Of a stretch of 64,000 nt of DNA, positions 26,510-32,900 are shown one piece after another. Each line of letters opens with the position of its first letter. The first letter of the stretch is position 1. The stretch spans positions 392,504-456,503 of the forward strand of contig NZ_JXCA02000019.1 in the NCBI RefSeq assembly GCF_000828085.3. The letters run 5' to 3'. The notes beneath the pieces were generated by a model. That model had not been told where the DNA came from. It made no database searches and was given only the letters and a program-made list of their open reading frames with translations. Origin of the DNA: Scytonema tolypothrichoides VB-61278 (lineage in GTDB: Bacteria > Cyanobacteriota > Cyanobacteriia > Cyanobacteriales > Nostocaceae). The translations under genes were made by a program, and so were the position numbers.

Positions 26510-27973
26510 ATGGAGATTCAAACACCAGACTGGGTTAAACACGCTGTTTTTTACCAAATCTTTCCAGATCGGTTTGCCAGAAGTAAACAACCCCGCAAAC
26601 GGCTTTTACAAAATGCTGCTTGGGAAGATTGGGAAGCTATGCCTACACTCCAAGGTTATAAGGGAGGAGATTTGTGGGGCATTTTAGAGCAGTTAGATTA
26701 TATACAAGACCTGGGAATTAACGCCATTTACTTCACACCGATTTTCCAGTCGGCTAGCAATCACCGCTATCACACACACGATTATTATCAAGTAGATCCA
26801 ATGCTGGGGGGTAACCCAGCTTTTAAGGAATTGCTAGACGCTGCCCACGCGCGGAATATCAAAGTCGTTCTGGATGGGGTATTTAACCATTCGAGTCGTG
26901 GATTTTTCTTTTTCCACGATGTTTTGGAAAATGGTCCTCATTCACCTTGGGTAGATTGGTTCAAAATAGAAAGCTGGCCCGTTTCTCCTTATAATGGTGA
27001 GTTTCCTGCTAATTATGTGGGTTGGGATGGCAATCGAGCGCTGCCAGTGTTTAATCATGATAACCCGGAAGTACGAGAGTACATCATGGAAATCGCCGAA
27101 TATTGGGTTAAATTCGGCATTGACGGCTGGCGGTTGGATGTGCCATTTGAGATTAAAACTCCTGGTTTTTGGCAAGAGTTCCGTCAGCGAGTCAAAGCAA
27201 TTAATCCCGACGCTTATATTGTCGGCGAAGTTTGGGGAGACTCGCGTCAATGGTTGGATGGGACTCAATTCGATGGGGTGATGAATTATTTGTTTGCAGG
27301 ACCGACTATTGCTTTTACTGCGGGCGATCGCGTCGTCATGGAACAAGTACAAAGCCGCGACTACAAACCCTATCCACCCTTGTTCGCCGCTGAGTATGCT
27401 GAGAAAATTGAACAACTCTTGCAACTTTACCCGTGGGAGATTCAACTGACTCAACTAAATCTACTTGCGAGTCACGATACAGCACGCTTGCTGACTATTG
27501 CTGGTGGTGATAAAGCAAGTTCAGAATTAGCTACTTTACTGCTTCTTACCTTTCCTGGTGCTTCTAGTATCTATTATGGAGATGAAGTTGGTTTACCAGG
27601 AGCGATAGATCCAGACTCTCGTCGTGGTTTTCCACTAGAAGCTAATTGGGACAGGGAAATTTTCCAGACTCATCGCGAATTAATTGCCATAAGACATGCT
27701 TACCCATGTTTGCGTACAGGAGATTACAAAGTCCTATATGCTCAAGGAGCACTTTATATCTTTGTGCGAGTTTTGGGAACAGAAGAATTGATTGTTGCGG
27801 TTAACGTTGGTACTGCTGAGGCAAAAGGGAATGTTGAGATTACAAGTTTGAACACTCAACCTAATAAACTTTTGTATGGCGTTGCAGAGGTGGAGTGGAG
27901 TGTTGAGGGAGAATCTAAGAATCTGACTTTAACTGTTCCTCCACGCTCAGGCTCCATTATAGGTGTGGGGTAA
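26510..27973 (+). CDS. GH13 enzyme, neopullulanase/cyclomaltodextrinase-like
   Basis: 487 aa, no signal peptide. The N-terminus TPDWVKHAVFYQIFPDRFAR, without a long N-terminal domain, is typical of cytoplasmic GH13 maltodextrin hydrolases of the neopullulanase or cyclomaltodextrinase group. Catalytic residues are Asp210 (DGWRLDVPFE), Glu240 (IVGEVWGD) and Asp323 (LLASHDTARL). It would cleave small maltodextrins or branched dextrins from glycogen breakdown. With the CBM20 amylase 4 kb upstream it gives the region two alpha-glucan enzymes. Confidence 0.9.
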   Translation: MEIQTPDWVKHAVFYQIFPDRFARSKQPRKRLLQNAAWEDWEAMPTLQGYKGGDLWGILEQLDYIQDLGINAIYFTPIFQSASNHRYHTHDYYQVDPMLGGNPAFKELLDAAHARNIKVVLDGVFNHSSRGFFFFHDVLENGPHSPWVDWFKIESWPVSPYNGEFPANYVGWDGNRALPVFNHDNPEVREYIMEIAEYWVKFGIDGWRLDVPFEIKTPGFWQEFRQRVKAINPDAYIVGEVWGDSRQWLDGTQFDGVMNYLFAGPTIAFTAGDRVVMEQVQSRDYKPYPPLFAAEYAEKIEQLLQLYPWEIQLTQLNLLASHDTARLLTIAGGDKASSELATLLLLTFPGASSIYYGDEVGLPGAIDPDSRRGFPLEANWDREIFQTHRELIAIRHAYPCLRTGDYKVLYAQGALYIFVRVLGTEELIVAVNVGTAEAKGNVEITSLNTQPNKLLYGVAEVEWSVEGESKNLTLTVPPRSGSIIGVG

Positions 27974-28012
27974 GTATCTGTAACTTAATTCCTGCCCACC
28001 TCAACGAGATCG

Positions 28013-28198
28013 CTACTCATTTTTGGGTAGGTCTGATATGAGTTGGTCAACAAATTCCCTAAGCCGTTCTTTCCAGTCAGGAACGGCTTTTAATTTCTCC
28101 CGCACACCAACTCTTACGTTGAAACAAACAGGTGTCCGATCAAAAGGTTTGTCGTGCAATGGTTTTGCACCCAACCGATGGTTTTTCTGGAATGGCAT
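28013..28198 (-). CDS. Small protein divergent from the TnpB-like gene
   Basis: 61 aa from the second Met (PFQKNHRLGAKPLHDKPFDR, then TPVCFNVRVGVREKLKAVPD). The end WKERLREFVDQLISDLPKNE is a clear amphipathic helix. It is protein-like throughout and resembles a family of about 60-residue cyanobacterial proteins that end in a VREKLKAVPDWQERLR-type helix, whose function is unknown to me. The start is 54 nt from the TnpB-like start on the other strand, so they share a promoter region and may be partners. Confidence 0.55.
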   Translation of the reverse strand: MPFQKNHRLGAKPLHDKPFDRTPVCFNVRVGVREKLKAVPDWKERLREFVDQLISDLPKNE

Positions 28199-28252
28199 AC
28201 ACAACGCTGTAAATACTGCTATATTAATATATACCTGATCTAGCGGTCGAGA

Positions 28253-29797
28253 ATGGCAACTCTCACATATGTTAAAAGATTACCGACTCCAGCAGAAGAA
28301 TTGAATAGTTTAGGACTCACAGAGTTTGAGATGTTTCTTGCTGCTTACAGTCCGGTTTTCCACAAAGCAGCGTGCGAGACAGCCAACTATCTTCTAGCTG
28401 GAAATAGCTTCAGTAAATCTAGCTGGAACACGCATTTACAAACAACTTATGGGATATCAAAACGTCATGCCAATGGTGTAATCAGTCATGCTCAAGGTGC
28501 TGTTGACGCTTCCAAGGAACACCGAAAGCGGCACATCAGAACGTTAGAAGGTAAGCTGAAGTCCATCAATTCTTGGATTACCAAGTCAAAGAAAAAACTG
28601 ACAGATGCTGTCAAATTCTACGCTAAAAAGAATTGGCAGAACTCCAAAACAGGATGCAGGTTCCCGCTGTCTTGCTCTCTGCAATTTCATAAGACTAACT
28701 GGAAAAACCTTCGCTTTCAAATCCACAATAAGAAACGACGTGCTTATCAGTTAACAAAACAGATTGAGCATTTAAAGACCGCACCTATTCAAACAGTTAT
28801 TCTCAGAAACCAAGCATTTGTGGTTGGTTCCAAGGATGAAAATTTTGGGAATCAAGTTTGTCAGTGGGATGGCGAATACCTCAAGTTTCGCGTCCCTGCT
28901 TGTTTGGAATCAAAGTTTGGCAAGTACGTACAAACACGACTAGGCAACTTTGACCGCAACATCAATAGGTTGCCGTCATATGGTTCTAGGACGTGGCATT
29001 TCTACCGCAAGGACGGCGAATGGAATGCAGCAGTGCAATTTACTCCAGCGCCAGTCAAGCGCGTCTGGTGGCATTCTGCTTATGGCTGCATTGGAATTGA
29101 CATGAATCCTGGCTCAATCGGTTGGGCATACGTTGACCACGATGGCAATCTTAAAGCTCATGGTCAGATTCCTTTACAGATGGGACTGCCACAGGGCGCG
29201 CAAGATGCTCAAATTGTCGATGCTTGCTTGCAACTGGCAACATTGGTAGACACATTTGCTTGCCCTATAGTTTGTGTTCGCGCAGCGTCTCCGTCAGGAG
29301 AAGAATTAGACTTTTCTACCAAAAAAGAACAGCTAAAAGAGCGTGGCAGAAAATACGCTCGAATGCTTTCAGGTTGGGCATACAGCCGTTTTTATGAACT
29401 TTTGGAAAGCGTTTTAGCTAATCGTGGTATTTACCTGATGAAGGTGAATCCCGCATACACCAGCGTTATTGGTTTGGTGAAATATGCACGTCAGTATGGT
29501 CTAGCCAGTGATGAAGCTGCTGCTATGGTCATTGCTAGACGTGGTATGCGATTAAAAGAAAAAATTCATGGCTCCGTCTCCGCCTATCTCTCCGTGAAGG
29601 ATGGAAAGCACGTGTGGAGCCAGTGGAATCAATTGAATAAAGCTCTTAAGTCTCGTACTGATATTAGGAGTAGGCACTCTTATTACAGTATCTCTAACTG
29701 GGGATTAGTGGTCAACGCCAGTCGCCTCAAGTCGGGAAACCCGCCCATGGCGCTGGCTCAGGAACCTGAGTCACGGGGCAAGGGAACCAAGCCGTAA
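28253..29797 (+). CDS. TnpB-like RuvC nuclease without zinc finger
   Basis: 514 aa. The N-terminal 260 residues are basic and helical with TnpB-style WED/REC-like content. The RuvC-like core has Asp283 (GIDMNPGSIGWAYVD), Glu351 (EELDFSTKK) and Asp420 (SDEAAAMVIARRG). The CxxC...CxxC zinc finger that normally separates the last two motifs is missing: NPAYTSVIGLVKYARQYGLA leads straight into the third motif. Residues 342-349 (VRAASPSG) are encoded by a dispersed repeat, and the last 25 residues are encoded by another (29720-29775). There is no TnpA gene nearby. It may be an IS605-type accessory nuclease or a domesticated relative. Confidence 0.82.
   Translation: MATLTYVKRLPTPAEELNSLGLTEFEMFLAAYSPVFHKAACETANYLLAGNSFSKSSWNTHLQTTYGISKRHANGVISHAQGAVDASKEHRKRHIRTLEGKLKSINSWITKSKKKLTDAVKFYAKKNWQNSKTGCRFPLSCSLQFHKTNWKNLRFQIHNKKRRAYQLTKQIEHLKTAPIQTVILRNQAFVVGSKDENFGNQVCQWDGEYLKFRVPACLESKFGKYVQTRLGNFDRNINRLPSYGSRTWHFYRKDGEWNAAVQFTPAPVKRVWWHSAYGCIGIDMNPGSIGWAYVDHDGNLKAHGQIPLQMGLPQGAQDAQIVDACLQLATLVDTFACPIVCVRAASPSGEELDFSTKKEQLKERGRKYARMLSGWAYSRFYELLESVLANRGIYLMKVNPAYTSVIGLVKYARQYGLASDEAAAMVIARRGMRLKEKIHGSVSAYLSVKDGKHVWSQWNQLNKALKSRTDIRSRHSYYSISNWGLVVNASRLKSGNPPMALAQEPESRGKGTKP
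29276..29299 (+). repeat. 24-nt in-frame repeat in the TnpB-like gene
   Basis: The DNA reads GTTCGCGCAGCGTCTCCGTC then AGGA, a GTTCGCGTAGCGTCTC-type dispersed repeat. Removing it joins PIVC to EELDFSTKK, the usual RuvC motif II context. The insertion is therefore just before the second catalytic acidic residue. Confidence 0.7.
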
Positions 29798-29800
29798 GGC
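29716..29800 (+). repeat. Dispersed palindrome forming the 3' end of the TnpB-like gene
   Basis: CAACGCCAGTCGCCTCAAGT, CGGGAAACCCGCCC and GCGCTGGCTC follow each other across the last codons. The GCCAG and CTGGC ends pair, and CGGGAAACCCG is a tight hairpin. The minus strand of the element at 3067-3183 holds the same order of motifs. In TnpB systems a guide-RNA scaffold overlaps the 3' end of the gene, so this could be a structured RNA end. Confidence 0.6.
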
Positions 29801-29906
29801 ACTTCTAATTGAGCGAACTTATACCGTGGAGTTGGGTTTGTACAGATTTATCCACTTGTTGGTAGTTTTGTCCAGACTTTTAGAAGCAGTGCAATCTACT
29901 GCACCG

Positions 29907-30326
29907 CTACTTTCCAGCAACCATTGCTGGCATTAATACCGCATCAATAACATGAATGACGCCATTGTCAGTAATAATGTCAGTTTTCAGGACATTGGCG
30001 TCATTGACTTTCACTTTACCATTATCAGAATCAATTGCCACAATTGACCCCTCTAGTGTTTCTGCATGGTCAATTTGGATTAAATCGTCAGATCTAACAT
30101 CCCCGTAGGCTACATGATACATCAGAATCTTTTTCAATTTGGGGATATCTTGCAGCAATGATTCTATTGTTCCTGGTGCTAGGTTGTTAAATGCGTCATC
30201 CGTGGGTGCAAACACTGTATACGAACCAGGACTTTTCAGAGTCTCTACGAGTTCTGCAGCTTCAACAGCCTTCACTAGCGTGTTGAAATTTCCGGCGTTG
30301 ATAGCAGTTTCAACAAGGTCAGCCAT
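29907..30326 (-). CDS. Fasciclin (FAS1) domain protein
   Basis: 139 aa made of one FAS1 domain and no signal peptide. The conserved H1 box SYTVFAPTDDAFNNL and the H2 box TDNGVIHVIDAVLMP are both present, with the central YHV (ILMYHVAYGDV). FAS1 domains mediate adhesion or protein interactions. The cytoplasmic single-domain form is common in cyanobacteria, function unknown. The gene is divergent from rpoZ across 150 nt. Confidence 0.92.
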   Translation of the reverse strand: MADLVETAINAGNFNTLVKAVEAAELVETLKSPGSYTVFAPTDDAFNNLAPGTIESLLQDIPKLKKILMYHVAYGDVRSDDLIQIDHAETLEGSIVAIDSDNGKVKVNDANVLKTDIITDNGVIHVIDAVLMPAMVAGK

Positions 30327-30477
30327 GAGATAATGTTATGAAGTTACAAAATACTTATAAAGCGATAAAAAAGTATCAGCCTCTATCAAGAGAAAGGTTG
30401 GTTGTAACTAAAGAGGAGGCAGTAACCATGTTAGTACTGCTAAACTGAAAAGAATGACTTCACTGAACCAGTAATTT

Positions 30478-30714
30478 ATGCTAAAGCGTTCTAAGTTCGA
30501 CACGACTCAATCGCAAATTATGCACCGTGCTGAGGATCTAATTAGTGCAGCCTCAAATCGCTACCGGATTACAGTTCAAGTGGCAAATCGTGCGAAGCGT
30601 CGGCGTTATGAAGATTTTGACAGTGCAGATGATGCAATGATGAAGCCAGTCATGAGGGCAATTATTGAAATGTCTGATGAACTGACTCAACCAGAAATTA
30701 TTGGTGAAGTCTAG
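30478..30714 (+). CDS. rpoZ: RNA polymerase omega subunit
   Basis: 78 aa. The sequence [20 protein letters not shown] and [20 protein letters not shown] is the cyanobacterial omega subunit, which helps assemble beta' into core RNA polymerase. The start is the Met at 30478. It is followed with almost no gap by the secreted hypothetical protein gene, and the two could be cotranscribed. Confidence 0.95.
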   Translation: MLKRSKFDTTQSQIMHRAEDLISAASNRYRITVQVANRAKRRRYEDFDSADDAMMKPVMRAIIEMSDELTQPEIIGEV

Positions 30715-30832
30715 AGTGATGTCTACCGGAAAGAAGCAGGAGAAAAGGAAGGTGGGGAAGAAAATACTCCCTCATCTCCTTGACTCCCTTACTTCCTTAC
30801 TCTCCCTACCTCCCCATCTTCCCTTCCGGGAC

Positions 30833-31372
30833 ATGATTAGGGGAGTAGGGATAGTACTAATTAGCTTACTTCTTTTGAGTTCTTCCCAAAGAGCTGACGC
30901 TCAAACAGTCAGTCCTGGTGATGTTTGGCAAGCAGTTTATCAACAATTACCCGACTTACCCCGAGAAAATCAGTACATTAGCAAAGAAACGGGGAAAGTT
31001 GCAGAAAATAACACCTTGGTCAGTCGTATGATACGGTATCACTCCTATTTGAAAGGACGTGCACCAAATTATCGACTGGATTGGAAGCTGACTTTGGCTG
31101 ATTACCTGAGTGCCAATGAAGTCATGTATGAAACGACTTATCCTGGGAAAGAGACTCTGAGAAAAAATCCTTTTGATGGTGATCGCGCTGCTATTGCACG
31201 CCTAAACCGTCGCCAGCGGGATGCGTTAGTGCAAGCTTTGGTAAATGTTTTTAGTCCGAAATCTCAAAAGACACCACCTTCTACCCCCACTCCCTCCTCA
31301 TCACAGCCAGAAGAAACAACCCCAACTCCCAGACGAGTACCCAAACAAGGGGGTGCACAGTTACTTAAGTAA
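30833..31372 (+). CDS. Secreted protein of unknown function
   Basis: 179 aa from ATG 30833, whose N-terminus IRGVGIVLISLLLLSSSQRADA is a good signal peptide. The mature part has the segment VSPGDVWQAVYQQLPDLPRE, then YLSANEVMYETTYPGK, and ends in a Pro/Thr/Ser-rich tail and QGGAQLLK. It is a conserved-looking cyanobacterial protein, but I know no function. The frame is open upstream to 30701 through a Pro/Leu-rich stretch that is repeat-like and probably not translated. Confidence 0.65.
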   Translation: MIRGVGIVLISLLLLSSSQRADAQTVSPGDVWQAVYQQLPDLPRENQYISKETGKVAENNTLVSRMIRYHSYLKGRAPNYRLDWKLTLADYLSANEVMYETTYPGKETLRKNPFDGDRAAIARLNRRQRDALVQALVNVFSPKSQKTPPSTPTPSSSQPEETTPTPRRVPKQGGAQLLK

Positions 31373-31517
31373 TTCAGTTGTGAGTGATCGGATTCCTATT
31401 TGATTTTTGAAATACACTTAAATTTTTAAAAATAAAACCGGATTGCTATATGAGTTATGAGTTCAAAAAGATTGTCAACTCAAAACTCACAACAAACTGA
31501 AAACTCAAAACTTTTTT

Positions 31518-31883
31518 ATGGAACGCGTTCTCAAAAGTGGACTTGGTTGGCGTATCGGCTGGAACCCAGCAGCGCCAGAGTTCAAAGGTTTGGTGGGTAC
31601 AGATGATTGGGCGATCGAGCTAACTGAAGCTGAATTGAATGATTTTTGTCGGCTACTAACGCAACTAGCAGACACCATCAGGCAAATTGCAACTGAATTA
31701 ATGGATGAGGAAAAGATTAGCTGTGAAGCTGAAAGCGATTTATTATGGATGGAAGTCGAAGGTTATCCTCATGCCTATAGTCTGCGTTTTATCGTGAAAA
31801 CAGGGCGTTGTGCAGAAGGTAAATGGGATGATTCCGCTGTTGGTGGTTTGTTGAAAGCCTCCCAGATGCTCAAAGTTTTTTAA
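31518..31883 (+). CDS. DUF1818 family protein
   Basis: 121 aa acidic soluble protein with ERVLKSGLGWRIGWNPAA and YSLRFIVKTGRCAEGKWDDS, characteristic of DUF1818, a small conserved cyanobacterial family. Function is not established. It ends 52 nt upstream of tRNA-Pro. A tract of CAAAACTCA repeats lies just before the start. Confidence 0.88.
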   Translation: MERVLKSGLGWRIGWNPAAPEFKGLVGTDDWAIELTEAELNDFCRLLTQLADTIRQIATELMDEEKISCEAESDLLWMEVEGYPHAYSLRFIVKTGRCAEGKWDDSAVGGLLKASQMLKVF

Positions 31884-31935
31884 ATCTAGACCTTGATCAC
31901 TGTGGTTTTTGATGTTATACTTGGAAAGTTGACTA

Positions 31936-32009
31936 CGGGGCGTAGCGCAGCTTGGTAGCGCGCCACTTTGGGGTAGTGGAGGTCGTGGGTTCGAATCCCG
32001 CCGCTCCGA
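31936..32009 (+). tRNA. tRNA-Pro (anticodon GGG)
   Basis: 74 nt. The acceptor strand CGGGGCG pairs with CGCTCCG (one G-T pair), followed by discriminator A. The D arm is GCGCAGCTTGGTAGCGC. The anticodon stem CCACT/AGTGG holds the loop TTGGGGT, giving GGG (codon CCC). The T arm GTGGGTTCGAATCCCGC is standard. It is also the target of the CAST guide next to it: the PAM GGTA lies at 31954-31957 and the protospacer at 31958-31974, from the end of the D arm into the anticodon loop. The insertion lies 8 nt beyond the tRNA and leaves it intact. Confidence 0.95.
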
Positions 32010-32017
32010 TTGATAAA

Positions 32018-32139
32018 TGTCGAATAACACATTATTTGTCGTCGTTAACAGATTAATGTCGTTATAAACATATTATCTGTCGTTTTAACAAATTAATGTC
32101 GTCGGGTCACTCCTGACAGCCGTTAACAAATTAATGTCA
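32018..32139. repeat. CAST end proximal to tRNA-Pro, five TnsB-site-like repeats
   Basis: Five copies of an approximately 20-nt motif begin at the terminal TGTCGAATAACACATTATTT. The others are GTTAACAGATTAATGTCG, TAAACATATTATCTGTCG, TTTAACAAATTAATGTCG and GTTAACAAATTAATGTCA. The spacing between copies four and five is larger, and holds CGGGTCACTCCTGACAGC. I cannot tell whether this is the left or right end of the transposon. Confidence 0.8.
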
Positions 32140-32215
32140 CTGACTGAGTTCAGAGTGAGGCATGTGGTTTTGAACTACATGCCTCATTTTAATTTACCTA
32201 TGAAAATTTTGTAAA

Positions 32216-32306
32216 ACTCCAAAGTGGCGCGCCTTTCAACCCTCCAAAAACTTTGAAACTAAATGAGATTCTACAACCCACCCCTAGCCGGAATGGTTGT
32301 TGAAAG
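32216..32306 (-). CRISPR. Delocalized CRISPR unit with tRNA-targeting spacer
   Basis: Read on the minus strand. Degenerate repeat 1 (32306-32270, 37 nt) has CTTTCAACAACCATTCCGGC then TAGGGGTGGGTTG, close to V-K repeats that end GGGTTGAAAG. A 10-nt spacer remnant follows, then the shortened repeat 2 (32259-32233, 27 nt: GTTTCAAAG ... GGAGGGTTGAAAG). The final 17-nt spacer (32232-32216) is GCGCGCCACTTTGGAGT. It matches tRNA-Pro 31958-31974 at 16 of 17 positions; the one mismatch is at position 15. No tracrRNA or cas gene is present. This is the form of guide that V-K CASTs use for homing to tRNA genes. Confidence 0.85.
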
Positions 32307-32631
32307 ATGCGTTGAGCATTCGATCAATGCGTATCAACAGTGATGGCAAAAAGTTATTATCCCAGTAGTTCCGTTTCTCCGGTTTCCCAAGTGGTCGATA
32401 TTTTTGGCAAAATCGTCGGTATTTGGCAGCACATTCAGACAAAGTTCTCCCCAGTTGTAAAAAAGCAGGATGCGATTGGCTAATACCATCATTACTCAAG
32501 CGGTCATGAGTACCATAATTACTAAAATCATAGAAAAACCCTTGCTGCATTTGGGCGGCTTTCGGGTTGGCATGAATGTACCGCAGCGTGTTTAATGCCC
32601 TCTTAATATTCTTGAAAGCAATACAAGTCAA
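32284..32631 (-). pseudogene. REP-associated IS200-like transposase, C-terminal fragment
   Basis: About 115 codons of a Y1-type (REP/RAYT) transposase. The stretch FKNIKRALNTLRYIHANPKA is the family's C-terminal region, and LGRTLSECAAKYRRFCQKYR follows. The HUH motif and the catalytic Tyr part are absent, so it is 5'-truncated. The last residues (RMLNASFNNHSG) and the TAG stop lie inside CRISPR repeat 1, so the original end of the gene was replaced by CAST sequence. Confidence 0.7.
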
Positions 32632-32764
32632 CCTGAATTACTTTTCTCTTGCGATCGCTAAAAAATTTCTCTGGGTACTTTTTCAATTCCACAGACCAAG
32701 CTGCAAATTTCAACAACGCTTTTGACGCTTCGCCATCGTTGCAAATGGTAAAAAACAATTTTGA
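32603..32764 (-). pseudogene. Unidentified C-terminal gene fragment in the mini-CAST
   Basis: An open frame enters from the distal CAST end and reads KLFFTICNDGEASKALLKFA, AWSVELKKYPEKFFSDRKRK, VIQVDLYCFQEY, then stop. It is protein-like but has no start codon and I cannot identify it. It overlaps the transposase fragment by 29 nt in another frame. It is probably the tail of a former cargo or CAST gene left after deletion. Confidence 0.45.
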
Positions 32765-32770
32765 TTAACT

Positions 32771-32816
32771 GGGCGACATTAATTTGTTAAGACGACATTT
32801 AATTAGTTACTCGACA
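32771..32816. repeat. Distal CAST end, two TnsB-site-like repeats
   Basis: On the minus strand from 32816: TGTCGAGTAACTAATTAAAT, GTCGTCTTAACAAATTAATG, TCGCCC. Two full motifs are visible, with a weaker third possible to about 32760. The terminal TGTCGA matches the other end exactly. The ends differ in repeat number, as do the left and right ends of Tn7-like transposons. Confidence 0.8.
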
Positions 32817-32900
32817 AAACACCAAAAGCAGAAAGCAAACACAGCTTAAGGATGTTTGAAAAGTATTATATGGAGTAGTTCACCAAATTAAACTCAATTC

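Larger units (their letters stand above)
32018..32816. mobile_element. Mini type V-K CAST (Tn7-like), non-autonomous or relic
   Basis: 799 bp. It begins TGTCGAATAAC and ends (minus strand read) TGTCGAGTAAC. Both ends carry repeated TAACAnATTAnTGTCG-type motifs like TnsB-binding sites of type V-K CRISPR-associated transposons. Inside are a delocalized CRISPR repeat-spacer unit whose spacer matches tRNA-Pro, a truncated REP-type transposase and an unidentified C-terminal gene fragment. There is no cas12k, tnsB, tnsC or tniQ. The element starts 60 bp from the GGTA PAM, inside the 60-66 bp window known for V-K insertion. The five bases outside each end (ATAAA before, AAACA after) do not form a target-site duplication. 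Confidence 0.85.

Noticed and set aside
28023-28238. 71-codon plus-strand frame opposite the small TnpB neighbour
   Set aside because: Antisense to the more protein-like minus-strand frame and without any motif.
31743-32030. Minus-strand frame with RRDSNPRPPLPQSG
   Set aside because: This is the antisense translation of tRNA-Pro, a well-known false ORF.
32018-32139. Repeats next to tRNA-Pro as an ordinary CRISPR array or tRNA-integrase attachment site
   Set aside because: Spacing is irregular, the motifs are mirrored at the far end, no integrase gene or duplicated tRNA 3' end is present; TnsB-type sites explain them better.
32603-32764. The unidentified fragment as the C-terminus of Cas12k or a Tns protein
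   Set aside because: I could not recognise any Cas12k, TnsB, TnsC or TniQ motif in it, so a specific identity would be a guess.
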